From Paenibacillus aurantius (GTDB taxonomy: Bacteria; Bacillota; Bacilli; Paenibacillales; NBRC-103111), in NCBI RefSeq assembly GCF_032268605.1, contig NZ_CP130318.1:6216501-6280500 (forward strand): a DNA stretch of 64,000 bases, in the 5' to 3' direction. The notes beneath the pieces were generated by a model, which worked only from the letters and a program-made list of their open reading frames with translations, did no database searches and was not told the DNA's origin. The position numbers and the translations under genes were made by a program. How positions within the stretch are numbered: the first letter of the stretch is position 1; each line of letters opens with the position of its first letter. Shown here piece after piece: positions 16,596 through 25,336 of the stretch.

Positions 16596-17081
16596 TCAGG
16601 GCCGTTTCTTCGCATGAAAAAGCCGATGGAGCACGTGAACGGCTTCCGCGAGCTCCGGCACGGGACCGTCTACGACCGAATCGCGGATGACGTCCTGGAT
16701 GGGAAGCGGGCGAACGCGCGGCGCGGGCACGCCCAACTCCTCCAGCCACTGGACGAGCTGCCCGGACGAGCTGGCGTAGACGATCCGCCCGAGCCCTACC
16801 CAACCATGGGCCGCTGCACACATCGGGCAGTGCTCGCCTGACGTGTAGACCGTCGCCCGGCTTCGCTCTTCCTCGGACAGGTTGGCGGCGGCCCAACGGG
16901 CCAGCGCAAACTCCGGGTGCCGGGTATGATCGCCGCCGGCCACCCGGTTGTGATCCTCGGCCAGCACCTCTCCGCTGGCGGAGACGAGAACGGAGCCGAA
17001 GGGCTCATCGCCCGCCTCCAGAGCCGTCCTCGCCAGTTCGATGCACCGCTGCAGATGCAATTGATCTCTATCATTGATCAT
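16596..17081 (-). CDS. Nucleoside deaminase (CMP/dCMP deaminase-like)
   Basis: 161 residues with the zinc deaminase signature: HPEFAL (catalytic Glu, with HPE in place of HAE) near residue 58, and GEHCPMCAAA near 85 with the two zinc cysteines. This arrangement is typical of tadA/guanine-deaminase-like nucleoside deaminases. It lacks the usual tRNA-adenosine deaminase C-terminus, so a free base or nucleoside is the likelier substrate. GAGGAGG SD before ATG 17081. Monocistronic. Confidence 0.82.
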   Translation of the reverse strand: MINDRDQLHLQRCIELARTALEAGDEPFGSVLVSASGEVLAEDHNRVAGGDHTRHPEFALARWAAANLSEEERSRATVYTSGEHCPMCAAAHGWVGLGRIVYASSSGQLVQWLEELGVPAPRVRPLPIQDVIRDSVVDGPVPELAEAVHVLHRLFHAKKRP

Positions 17082-17214
17082 AACCGATCCTCCTCGTTCG
17101 TTATGGGTTCATCCTCTTCCCGTATGGTACCATGTAGAAAACCGAACGAGAACTATATAAAACTCAAGGGATCCGTTTATTTTTCATATAGGATTTATCG
17201 AGCTTCTCCAAGTG

Positions 17215-17274
17215 GTTATCCCGACTAGGCCCAATGAGAAGTAGGCCGGCCTTCGAGGGATAACGTCTTTTTTG
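17215..17274 (+). terminator. Orphan hairpin upstream of padR gene
   Basis: GTTATCCC pairs with GGGATAAC around an inner AGGCC/GGCCT-type stem, followed by GTCTTTTTTG. No gene on this strand ends here, so it may terminate a short untranslated RNA starting around 17100-17200 or be a leftover. Confidence 0.45.
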
Positions 17275-17320
17275 TGCGCCGGGCGGCAGGGGCCTTGTTT
17301 TTTTGTCCGATAGGTCACCA

Positions 17321-17349
17321 TTGACTAGTATACTGTTTACTAATATAAT
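17321..17349 (+). promoter_or_regulatory. Sigma-A promoter of padR-DUF2269 unit
   Basis: TTGACT, a 17-bp spacer and a perfect TATAAT. The spacer starts with the palindrome AGTATACT, and related ATACT motifs flank the -10, consistent with PadR autorepression. Confidence 0.8.
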
Positions 17350-17385
17350 GGATACTAAAGAATCAGAGTCAGGGGGTATTCGGGA

Positions 17386-17922
17386 ATGTCCAATGTAGAA
17401 TGTATCGTTCTGGGTCTTTTGCAGGAAGGGTTTCGGTACGGCCACGAGATCGATCAGATTATTGAGCAGAGGCAGTTCCGTTTCTGGGCCAACATTACGA
17501 GGGTGTCGATCTACAAGGCCTTGAAACGAATGGAGCAGAAAGGCTGGGTCCACACCGCCGTGGAGAAAGAAGGCAATATGCCGGAAAGAACCGTGTACAG
17601 CCTGACGGACGAGGGAAGAGACGCCTACCGGGAGATGATTAAGGAAGGGCTGGCCTCTCCGGAATTGGTGAAGTTTGATTACAGTGTTCCCTTGGGAGGA
17701 TTGTTTGTTCTCTCGCCGGAGGAGTCCATTCAGCAAATCACCAAACGCAAACAAATGGTAGAGAAGACCCTCAAGAATTTGCCGCCAGAGGAAGCGGACG
17801 GGGATCCGCGGGCTTACCTCGGAAGAAGAGCGAATATACGCCTGCTTAGGAAGCATTATGAGATGGAGCGGGAATGGCTGGAGTGGCTGACGGATGAATT
17901 AAAGAAAGCTGAAGGCGAGTAA
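17386..17922 (+). CDS. PadR family transcriptional regulator
   Basis: 178 residues. The N-terminal winged helix reads CIVLGLLQEGFRYGHEIDQIIEQR, ITRVSIYKALKRMEQKGWV and the wing MPERTVYSLTDEGRDAY, diagnostic of PadR; the C-terminal part is a helical dimerisation domain of the Vir type. It is followed directly (TAAATG) by a membrane protein gene, a common PadR arrangement in which the regulator controls its neighbour in response to a ligand. Confidence 0.9.
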   Translation: MSNVECIVLGLLQEGFRYGHEIDQIIEQRQFRFWANITRVSIYKALKRMEQKGWVHTAVEKEGNMPERTVYSLTDEGRDAYREMIKEGLASPELVKFDYSVPLGGLFVLSPEESIQQITKRKQMVEKTLKNLPPEEADGDPRAYLGRRANIRLLRKHYEMEREWLEWLTDELKKAEGE

Positions 17923-18453
17923 ATGGCCAAAAAAATAAATCCAACCCAAAAAGCCTGGTTGATCGGACTTCATCTTATTTTTGTAGCCGCTTGGGTAGGG
18001 TCTTCCTTTGTCCTGCTTATGCTGTCCCTCCTCTCCCTGTATTCCGGCAGCCAAACGGTCCTGCTCGCCGTTCCTTCGATTATGCACGCCATCGATCTGC
18101 TTGTGATCATCCCCGGAACCATAGGCATCATCGTGACCGGTGTCGTGCTGTCCCTGCTGACCCACTGGGGGATCAAGAAATATTATTGGGTCATTGTAAA
18201 AGAAATCTCCACCCTTTTCCTGGCCGCTCTTGGCGGAGTGTGGTTGGCTCCCCTTGTTCTGCGGGCGGTGGAGCTTTCCTCCAATCAAGGAGTCTCTGCC
18301 TTAACCGATCCGGAGTATCTGCTCATCCACAAAAAGATTCTGCTGACCTCCGGTATCATCATCCCCTTGCTGCTCGGCATGATTTTTATTTCCAAGCTCA
18401 AGCCCTGGGGAAAGGTAAAGAGAAAGGAGAAACCGGCAGCCGCCAAAGCTTAA
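17923..18453 (+). CDS. DUF2269-like four-helix membrane protein
   Basis: 176 residues, four membrane helices (IGLHLIFVAAWVGSSFVLLM, LVIIPGTIGIIVTGVVLSLL, a third around LFLAALGGVWL, and IIIPLLLGMIFISKL) and a basic tail. Its start touches the padR stop (TAAATG), so both are one transcript. The same fold and the THWGIKKYYWVIVK motif recur in the protein at 13777. Function unknown; PadR control suggests a stress or export role. Confidence 0.75.
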   Translation: MAKKINPTQKAWLIGLHLIFVAAWVGSSFVLLMLSLLSLYSGSQTVLLAVPSIMHAIDLLVIIPGTIGIIVTGVVLSLLTHWGIKKYYWVIVKEISTLFLAALGGVWLAPLVLRAVELSSNQGVSALTDPEYLLIHKKILLTSGIIIPLLLGMIFISKLKPWGKVKRKEKPAAAKA

Positions 18454-18478
18454 CCCCGTGCGATCATTAACGGCAAAA

Positions 18479-18512
18479 GGAAGAGGCCATCCCTGTCGAT
18501 GGCCTCTTCTCT
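18479..18512 (+). terminator. Terminator of padR unit
   Basis: AAGAGGCCATC/GATGGCCTCTT, an 11-bp stem with loop CCTGTC, followed by CTCT. Confidence 0.75.
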
Positions 18513-18547
18513 ATGCAGCATTTCCGTTGCCGTTAGCCGAAGCGTTC

Positions 18548-18667
18548 CTATTTGTCACCCAGGCTCCTAACAAATGCTTTGGACTCCCGGACGATGAGAA
18601 GCCACTCCTCCTGCCGTTCCGGCCCGATGACACGCCCGCTGCTGCGGACTGGATAGCCTAAGCCTCT
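18548..18667 (-). pseudogene. C-terminal gene remnant, family unclear
   Basis: Minus strand gives a 39-codon open tail including GYPVRSSGRVIGPERQEEWL and VRESKAFVRSLGDK before TAG. It looks like the natural C-terminus of a soluble protein, but a stop lies directly upstream and no start with SD is present. Probably what is left of a deleted gene. The rest of 18513-18790 shows nothing else. Confidence 0.3.
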
Positions 18668-18793
18668 TTATCGCCCACAAAGCGACGCGATCCTTTTACA
18701 TGCATCACGACGTGATATACACTGACTGTATAACGTCATGGTATAGTTGTGAGATCATTGGGATGAACATCACGGATACGGGAGGACCCTATA

Positions 18794-19126
18794 ATGAAGA
18801 GCGGGCAGCTGGAAAAAATCAATCTATTCGAGATAACCAAGGGGATATCCGACTATAAGAACTGGATTGTAAGCGAGGTAAATGACCATGCCTTACGCAT
18901 AGCGGTTATGAACGGCGCCTTTCATTGGCATAAACATGAGGATTGCGATGAGCTGTTCTTGGTCCTGGAAGGGGAACTTTATATAGACTTGGAGGACGAA
19001 ACGGTCTCGCTAAAGCCTGGGGAGATCTTCACGGTTCCGCGCGGTGTAATGCACCGCACTTGGTCTAAGGAAAGAACGGTTAATCTCTGTATGGAGAAAT
19101 CCTCTAATGATATAAACGGAGCTTAA
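18794..19126 (+). CDS. Cupin-domain protein
   Basis: 110 residues forming one cupin barrel. Motif 1 is GAFHWHKHEDCDELFLVLEG (about 42-61) with the metal-binding His-x-His and Glu; motif 2 is PGEIFTVPRGVMHRT with the last His. Single-domain cupins of this size are often mannose-6-phosphate-isomerase-like or sensor proteins; the ligand is unknown. SD GGGAGGA 9 bp before the ATG. Confidence 0.85.
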   Translation: MKSGQLEKINLFEITKGISDYKNWIVSEVNDHALRIAVMNGAFHWHKHEDCDELFLVLEGELYIDLEDETVSLKPGEIFTVPRGVMHRTWSKERTVNLCMEKSSNDINGA

Positions 19127-19166
19127 GGGCCATCCTTGGCGGATGCTCTTTGTAAGCCTTTCTTGT

Positions 19167-20105
19167 CTACTCCCTAAATAGAAGCTCCCGGAATTCCTGT
19201 TCCAGCTCTCCCAAAGAACGTACCGCCTCCCCTACTGCGTGCCAATCCCCCCGAACGGCAAGGGAATGGCAGCTGCCGAACCATTCGGCCTGCCTCCCTT
19301 TTAACTCGGACAGCTGGCGGTTATACGATTGAAAAAACTCACTAAAGTCCAATGCCCGCCTGGCACCGACTTGAAAGGCAAAATGGGTTAAGTGACCTTG
19401 GAGTCCCGGGTCCATCTTTCCTCCTTGAACATGCCGCGATAAGGCTGCAAAAGCACCGGTCCCCGTTATCCAGCCGTGTTCCAAAGCGAGGCGATCCGCA
19501 TTCGTATACACTTCTTGGAAGTAAGGGATGGCTTCCCGGTACATTTCTATAGAGGTTCGTTGCCGCAACCTTACAGGCGCTGTCCAATAATGATAAGTAA
19601 GATCGTTTGGATACAACCGGTACTGCAATCGGCTTGTCCTGCTTGCGCGGATCAAGTCGTGAACAGGCAGCGCGGCAAAAGGATAACCCGCCGGATCATG
19701 CAGCCGAACCCACCCATCCTCCAGCCCAAAAGCCAACACATAATGGTCACAGCCGTGCAGATACGGATGATTCGGTAAATAGCTCAGAAAGCCCATATCC
19801 AGCGGCCCCATCAGGATCGGATGTTCCCTAAGCTCCGCCGATAGCTGCTCTATCCATCCCCTTTCCTCCTTCCCTGAGCATTCCTTGTACGTAAATCCTA
19901 ACAAGTCCAGTGCTTTGCTGACCCCTTGATGAGGAATGCCGTTGGAGAAGAAAATCATGTTGTCTTCTTCAAACCAAACCGCCCCTAACCCTACTCCCGT
20001 CAACACTTCTATGAGGCTGGGGGAAATCGGTTCCCCCATAGGAGCAAGCAGCATAGAGGTGGAATTGGCGTAACAATACGCACCGTTTCCGACATAAGCA
20101 AACAC
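19167..20105 (-). CDS. BtrH-like C39-fold protein
   Basis: About 312 residues from GTG 20105, which follows AAAGGAGAAGG; a longer frame to TTG 20237 exists but lacks an SD. The N-terminal half resembles the BtrH N-terminal domain (butirosin biosynthesis acyltransferase, papain/C39-like): GAYCYANSTSMLL with the candidate Cys, GCDHYVLAFGLEDGWVRLHDPAGYP with His and Asp. The C-terminal half is helical. BtrH moves an acyl group from an acyl carrier protein; whether this protein does so is unknown because no other biosynthesis genes lie near. Monocistronic. Confidence 0.65.
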   Translation of the reverse strand: MFAYVGNGAYCYANSTSMLLAPMGEPISPSLIEVLTGVGLGAVWFEEDNMIFFSNGIPHQGVSKALDLLGFTYKECSGKEERGWIEQLSAELREHPILMGPLDMGFLSYLPNHPYLHGCDHYVLAFGLEDGWVRLHDPAGYPFAALPVHDLIRASRTSRLQYRLYPNDLTYHYWTAPVRLRQRTSIEMYREAIPYFQEVYTNADRLALEHGWITGTGAFAALSRHVQGGKMDPGLQGHLTHFAFQVGARRALDFSEFFQSYNRQLSELKGRQAEWFGSCHSLAVRGDWHAVGEAVRSLGELEQEFRELLFRE

Positions 20106-20355
20106 GAAACCTTCTCCTTTCTTAACGGTTGACCTTCCTTGCTGCGTAATCAGAATAACCTTTGGCCTTCCGAATTTCTTGACCGTTCTTGCGACAAACT
20201 TGCTCCTACTGGCGATGCTGTCGTCGTTTTCCGACAAAGACTTTTAGACTATAAAAAGACTGGCAAATGATTCCATAGTTTCATTGAATTGCGAAATGTG
20301 TAAATGGTATATTTATCCTGTTGCGAACAATCGAGGCAAAGGAGGAAGGAAAACT

Positions 20356-20367
20356 ATGAAAGGATAG
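20356..20367 (+). other. Three-codon ORF behind a strong SD
   Basis: AAAGGAGGAAGG is followed by ATG AAA GGA TAG, about 145 bp upstream of the pectate lyase gene. It could be a minimal leader ORF or a start killed by mutation. The rest of 20240-20510 holds only the presumed lyase promoter region. Confidence 0.3.
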
Positions 20368-20511
20368 ACTATACCCATTTGGTTTATCGGTAACTCTAGT
20401 TCTGAAAACGCTTTATTCCGTTTACCTTTCGCAGTTTGCGATCAGAGAAAGGTGCCGGCGAGTAACCTGCATTTGGTTTTCTAATCCTTTTATTCAAAAT
20501 TAGGAGGGACT

Positions 20512-22947
20512 ATGAAAAAAGCGAAATCCATTTCAGCTGTCGTATTGGCCTTCTGTCTTGTCGTGAGTATGCTGTTCACCAAGGGCGGCCGTGCCGCTGC
20601 AGAAGTTTCCCCGGCCCAAGTTAACTTTCAGACCGCAGAATCCCAAACCCCTGACGGCTTTTTGCCCGATACCGGAAAGGAGTACGGGAACCGCGGCAAC
20701 GGGTTCACCTATGGCTGGTCCACTAATCATGTGACGGACGCCAGAGATCACAGCAAGTTTGAGCCTGATCTTAAGCTCGCCACCTTGAACCAAATGGGTG
20801 CTGGCGATGTGTGGGAGATGGCGGTCCCGAACGGTACATACGAAGTGACCGTCAGCATCGGCGATATTCTGCACCCCGATCAGATCCGGGGGAAATTGCT
20901 GCTGACGGCGGAAGATACCGTAGTGTTCGCCAATGAACAGGCAGGCGGCAACTGGCAGCACGTCAAGCCGGATGGACAAACGTACGCTGCCAATACCGTC
21001 AAGGTGGACGTAACCGACGGCAAACTGACGCTGGATTCGAAGGACTCCGCTACCAAAAACATCCAAATCAATTACATCGTGGTTAAACCGCTGCCTTCTC
21101 AAACGAAGGAGGTCAAGATTAACCACCAAACCCTGTATTCCCAAACCCCGGATGGCTTTGTAGCCGATATTGGAGAACTGTACGGAAGCCGCGGCAACGG
21201 GTTCACCTATGGCTGGTCCCGGCTTAACACCGGCGAAACCCGGGATTACAGCCTGCTGGAGCCCGATCTTAAACTGGCCACCTTGAACCAGTTCGGCGCA
21301 GGGTATCTATGGGAGATCGCCGTGCCGAACGGCAAGTATGAAGTGACGGTCAGCATTGGGGATATTCTGTATCCCAACCAGATCAAAGGGAAATTGCTGC
21401 TCACAGCCGAAGAGAAAGTTCTCTTCGAGAACCAGCAGGTAGACGGCGTGTGGAAGCATGTCAAGCCCGATGGACAAGTCTACGCTACCAGTACGGTAGA
21501 AGTAGAGGTGACCGACGGCAAGCTGACGCTCGATCCGAAGGATTCCGCGGGCAAAAACATCAAGATCAACTACATCGACATCAAAGCGCTTACCACGCCC
21601 ATCACTGTGGATCCCGTAGAGCTTGGCCCGGTGCTGTCAATGCCTGCGATCGATACCACTCCCGTCACGGTCCATATCCAGGGCGAGAAAGTAAAATCGA
21701 AAGATCCGGTCATTAGAGCGGACGGCCAAGTCGTCGTTTCCCAAAGTTTCATCGAGGAAAACCTGGGCGTGGAAGTGGCTTGGGATGAGGAGAAGCAGGC
21801 CGTTCTGATCGATTCCCTGCCCGGCCAGGCAAGGCTCAAGCAGCCCGAGATCCAGCTGATTGTAAAGGGCTTGGGGCTTAACCCGGAAGTCTCTCCTTTT
21901 TATTGGGAAGAAACCACCATGCTTCCCCTTCGGGAGATCGCCGAAGCCCTGGGATGGACCGTTGCCTGGGATGCTTCCACTCTATCGATGTCCTTGAGTA
22001 GGCAGGCCCTTGCCGCCCCTTCTACTGACCTGTACGGATGGGCTTCCGTCAATGCGGAAGGAGTTAACGGAACGACTGGCGGCGGCCAAGCCACCCCTCA
22101 GACGGTGACCACCCTGGCTGAGCTGGAAGCCCTGGCCGGCGACGACGTCCCGAGAGTCATCATCGTGTCCGGAACCATTACCTCCGGAGCCGATTTCATC
22201 CACGTAGGAAGCAACAAAACGATCCAGGGTGCGGACAAGCACGCGACCATCCGCGGAGGCATCACCATAGACAACGAAAGCAACATCATCGTCCGCAACT
22301 TGAATATGGAAGGCGTATGGCCGATTTATGGTCCTGCCGACACGATTGCCGTGCGGTATTCGCACCATCTCTGGTTCGATCATTTGACCATCTGGGATGC
22401 CAGTGACGGTCTGCTGGACCTCACCCAAGGCACCAACTACGTAACCGTTTCCTGGAATAAGTTCTTCTATACCGAAAGAAGTCATCCCCACCGGCTGGCC
22501 AGCTTGAACGGCGGCGGCGCGGAGCACGAGGATACCGACACCGGCCGGAACAAAGTGACCTACCACCACAATTGGTATGCCAACAATGTCGACCAGCGGA
22601 TGCCTCGCGTCCTCTTCGGCCAGGCGCATGCCTATAACAATTACTACACGGCAAGCGGCAACAGCTATGCCATCGGAGTGGGCGTCTACGCCTCAATGCT
22701 GATCGAGAATAACTATTTCAAGAATGTCAAAAACCCGCACCAATTCATGTACCCCGACCGGCGTCCGGCGTACATTACGGCTGTAGGCAATGTCTATGAC
22801 AACACCACGGGAAGCACGGATACGGGCGGCGTTACCCCTGCTGGCTACACCCCAGTGGAACCGTTCACAAATCCTCCTTACGCTTACGAGCCGGATCAGG
22901 CCCAAGATGTTCCTTCCCTTGTTTCACAGTATGCCGGTGTTCAATAA
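20512..22947 (+). CDS. Multidomain secreted pectate lyase (PL1)
   Basis: 811 residues. Order: signal peptide (1-30), two tandem beta-domain repeats (about 36-193 and 200-358, both with QTPDGF, RGNGFTYGWS, LATLNQ and VSIGDIL), a copper-amine-oxidase-N-like domain (about 382-497) and a PL1 pectate lyase right-handed helix (about 505-811). PL1 hallmarks are LWFDHLTIWDASDGLLDL (calcium Asp residues) and QRMPRVLFGQ with catalytic Arg699. It would cleave polygalacturonate by beta-elimination outside the cell; the repeats probably bind carbohydrate. The SD is AGGAGGGA. Related to the pectin esterase at 3011 by its N-terminal fold. Confidence 0.9.
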   Translation: MKKAKSISAVVLAFCLVVSMLFTKGGRAAAEVSPAQVNFQTAESQTPDGFLPDTGKEYGNRGNGFTYGWSTNHVTDARDHSKFEPDLKLATLNQMGAGDVWEMAVPNGTYEVTVSIGDILHPDQIRGKLLLTAEDTVVFANEQAGGNWQHVKPDGQTYAANTVKVDVTDGKLTLDSKDSATKNIQINYIVVKPLPSQTKEVKINHQTLYSQTPDGFVADIGELYGSRGNGFTYGWSRLNTGETRDYSLLEPDLKLATLNQFGAGYLWEIAVPNGKYEVTVSIGDILYPNQIKGKLLLTAEEKVLFENQQVDGVWKHVKPDGQVYATSTVEVEVTDGKLTLDPKDSAGKNIKINYIDIKALTTPITVDPVELGPVLSMPAIDTTPVTVHIQGEKVKSKDPVIRADGQVVVSQSFIEENLGVEVAWDEEKQAVLIDSLPGQARLKQPEIQLIVKGLGLNPEVSPFYWEETTMLPLREIAEALGWTVAWDASTLSMSLSRQALAAPSTDLYGWASVNAEGVNGTTGGGQATPQTVTTLAELEALAGDDVPRVIIVSGTITSGADFIHVGSNKTIQGADKHATIRGGITIDNESNIIVRNLNMEGVWPIYGPADTIAVRYSHHLWFDHLTIWDASDGLLDLTQGTNYVTVSWNKFFYTERSHPHRLASLNGGGAEHEDTDTGRNKVTYHHNWYANNVDQRMPRVLFGQAHAYNNYYTASGNSYAIGVGVYASMLIENNYFKNVKNPHQFMYPDRRPAYITAVGNVYDNTTGSTDTGGVTPAGYTPVEPFTNPPYAYEPDQAQDVPSLVSQYAGVQ

Positions 22948-22963
22948 TCGCTAGGACGGCAAA

Positions 22964-23000
22964 GCAAAGCCCCACCCCCATTTGGGGGCGGGGCTTTTGC
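22964..23000 (+). terminator. Terminator of the pectate lyase gene
   Basis: GCAAAGCCCC/GGGGCTTTTGC with inner CCCCC/GGGGG, a very strong stem. Confidence 0.85.
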
Positions 23001-23047
23001 TATTAGCTTAGGCGTCACCCGGCGGGCTCACCCACGAGTACGGCGGT

Positions 23048-23686
23048 TTAATGGAACTCTAGGCGCACCACAACCCGCCGCTCGGTGGGGCGGGTCACTT
23101 CGCGAAAGCCGGCCGCGGCGAAGGCGCTGCGGCTGCCGACGTGAAGCTCCCCCCACGGAATCTCCTGTCCCGGCACGGTGATCATCGGGTACCCCTCCAC
23201 CGCGCGGGCTCCCCGCTCCCGGGCGAAAGCGGCGGCAGCGCGCGCGAGCTCATAGGTGATCCCGCGCCGGCGGTAGCCGGTGCGAACCGAGAAGCAGGTG
23301 ACGGCCCAGACGCTGTCGTCGTCCTTGTCCTCGTTCCGCCCTGGCCACGGCACCCGGCTGCTCTTCAGCTTGGGGTAGGCCGTCCGGGGCTCGACCGCGC
23401 ACCACCCGACGGGCTCGTGGTCGAGGTAGGCGACGAGCCCGCTGGTCGTGTCCGCCTCCGGGTTCCCGCACCCAGTCTGGACACGCAGCAGGAAGGCGCG
23501 TTCGTCATCGTCGACCTGTTTCCAGCGGGAGCTCGGAATTTTGAACCGCTGGCAGTAGCACCGGACCGCGTGGCACTTGGCCTGGCCCAGGACAACCTCG
23601 AGGTCCTCCCAGGACGCCTTATGGGCGGGCACCACGCGGAGTCCTTCTATTTTCGGGATGGGCCATTCGGATTCTTCTTGGTTCAT
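23048..23686 (-). CDS. GNAT family N-acetyltransferase
   Basis: 212 residues. The GNAT core is visible: GLVAYLDHEPVGWCAVEPR (strands 2-3), VWAVTCFSVRTGYRRRGITYEL with the acetyl-CoA motif R-x-x-R-R-x-G-I, and ARAAAAFARERGARAVEGYP after it. An AGGAGG lies 10 bp before the ATG. The Cys-rich N-terminal part (CHAVRCYCQRFKIP) occurs in uncharacterised GNATs. Acceptor unknown. Confidence 0.85.
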   Translation of the reverse strand: MNQEESEWPIPKIEGLRVVPAHKASWEDLEVVLGQAKCHAVRCYCQRFKIPSSRWKQVDDDERAFLLRVQTGCGNPEADTTSGLVAYLDHEPVGWCAVEPRTAYPKLKSSRVPWPGRNEDKDDDSVWAVTCFSVRTGYRRRGITYELARAAAAFARERGARAVEGYPMITVPGQEIPWGELHVGSRSAFAAAGFREVTRPTERRVVVRLEFH

Positions 23687-23847
23687 CTGCTGCTGCCTCC
23701 TGTTCTGCTTTCCAGCTTGGTGACTCTCCTAACTTATAATATAGAACTATCGTTTCTATTCAAAGACGAAAAGGAAACTGATGTTGCATTTCAATTTTCT
23801 GGAGTGATAATCTTGAATCATCAAGACACCCAATGAGGTGATAATAG

Positions 23848-25179
23848 TTGATTCCAGCCCCGGCAAAACGAGTGTTCGCTATTGCTTTACCAGCGATCGG
23901 CGAAGCCTATCTGCAAAGTCTTTTAGGCGTGGTAGATTCTTTTTTTATCGCAAGACTAGGGTTGGTGGCTATAAACGCGGTTGGCGTGACAAATGTTTAT
24001 AGTATGACATACCTTGGTGTCTTTGCAGCTGTTTCAACGGCACTATCCGTTTATCTTTCTCGTGCAGTCGGTGCGAATGACCTTAAGCAAGGACGTACGA
24101 CCGTCTTCCATGGATTTCTGGCCGCTTTTGCCATTGGTTTGTTATTCTCATTTGGGTCCATTGTTTTTGGCGTTCCCCTCTTACATATCATGGGTGCCTA
24201 TGGAGAACTCCAAGAAACGGCTTTACCTTACTTTCAGATTGTATTGGGTGTTTCTCTCTTACTCGCTTTATTTACGGCCCAATCTGCCGCATTTCGAGCA
24301 ACGGGAGATACCAAAACGCCTCTTAAGGTTGGGGTAGAAATGAATATAGTTCACGTTGTTTTGGACTACATTCTGATTTTTGGAATTTGGTTTATTCCAG
24401 GCTTAGGTTTAGTGGGAGCAGCTTGGGCTATGGTACTTGCGCGGCTGTATGCTTCTGCACGTTTATGGAGGAAATCGCGGAAGGTTAAAGCTATTTCGCT
24501 AGTGGGAGAAGAGTTAAAGTTCCAAATGTCATTTTTTTTAAGTATGCTCAAATTCACTGTTCCTGTAGCTGTGGAACGACTATCCATGAGACTCGGGCAA
24601 GTCGTTTATTTCGGTTTGATTGTTAGAATGGGCACGGAATCCTATGCCGCGCATAATATAGCCGGCACGTTAACCGTTTTCGCTTCGACCATTGGAACAG
24701 GTTTTGCTATAGCCGCCAGTGTAACGATTGGACAGGCAATCGGAAATAAAAATGTGGAGGCAGTACACTCTTACAGACGATGGAGTTATATTCAATCAGC
24801 CATTTCGATGACGATTGTGACAGCGCTGATTTTTATTTTTTCCCCTTGGATTGGACAATTGTTTACCAATAACAGCACGGTTCTTCACTTGCTGTTCATA
24901 GTCCTTGCAATAGATATATTTTCACAGCCCTTCTTGGCATCTTCCCTAGTCGACACATCTGCCATTCAGGCTGGTGGTAATAGTAAATATCCTATGATAG
25001 TGACAACTATAGGGATCTGGGGCATTCGTACGCTTGGGGTTTACGTCTTTGCATGGAAATTGGGAATGGGACTCCCTGCCGTTTGGGCAAGTATTGCTGC
25101 TGACAATGCACTTAGAGCCTATTTATTTATGAGATACCGCACTAAGTCTACATTGGGATTGAACAATCCTGCGAGTTAG
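23848..25179 (+). CDS. MATE family efflux transporter
   Basis: 443 residues from TTG 23848 with GAGGTGAT 5 bp before. Twelve membrane helices in two related halves; the N-terminus PAPAKRVFAIALPAIGEAYLQSLLGVVDSFFIA and the repeat QSAAFRATGDTKTPLKVG are typical MATE features. It exports cationic drugs with Na+ or H+. The gene is notably AT-richer than its GNAT neighbour and stands alone with its own terminator, suggesting transfer. Confidence 0.9.
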   Translation: MIPAPAKRVFAIALPAIGEAYLQSLLGVVDSFFIARLGLVAINAVGVTNVYSMTYLGVFAAVSTALSVYLSRAVGANDLKQGRTTVFHGFLAAFAIGLLFSFGSIVFGVPLLHIMGAYGELQETALPYFQIVLGVSLLLALFTAQSAAFRATGDTKTPLKVGVEMNIVHVVLDYILIFGIWFIPGLGLVGAAWAMVLARLYASARLWRKSRKVKAISLVGEELKFQMSFFLSMLKFTVPVAVERLSMRLGQVVYFGLIVRMGTESYAAHNIAGTLTVFASTIGTGFAIAASVTIGQAIGNKNVEAVHSYRRWSYIQSAISMTIVTALIFIFSPWIGQLFTNNSTVLHLLFIVLAIDIFSQPFLASSLVDTSAIQAGGNSKYPMIVTTIGIWGIRTLGVYVFAWKLGMGLPAVWASIAADNALRAYLFMRYRTKSTLGLNNPAS

Positions 25180-25218
25180 TTTTGATACCAAATAGGATCA
25201 CGTGAGTTTTGAATTAAC

Positions 25219-25250
25219 AAAGGAGCCCCCACGAATGGAGGCTCCTTTTC
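25219..25250 (+). terminator. Terminator of the MATE gene
   Basis: AAAGGAGCC/GGCTCCTTTT around a 12-base loop. Confidence 0.85.
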
Positions 25251-25336
25251 ATTTCCATTTTATCCGTAAGCGTCAAATAGCCCGAACTTTTGCTTTATAA
25301 GAGGAAAATCGAGGCGGCCCCTTTTTGAAATGTTCG

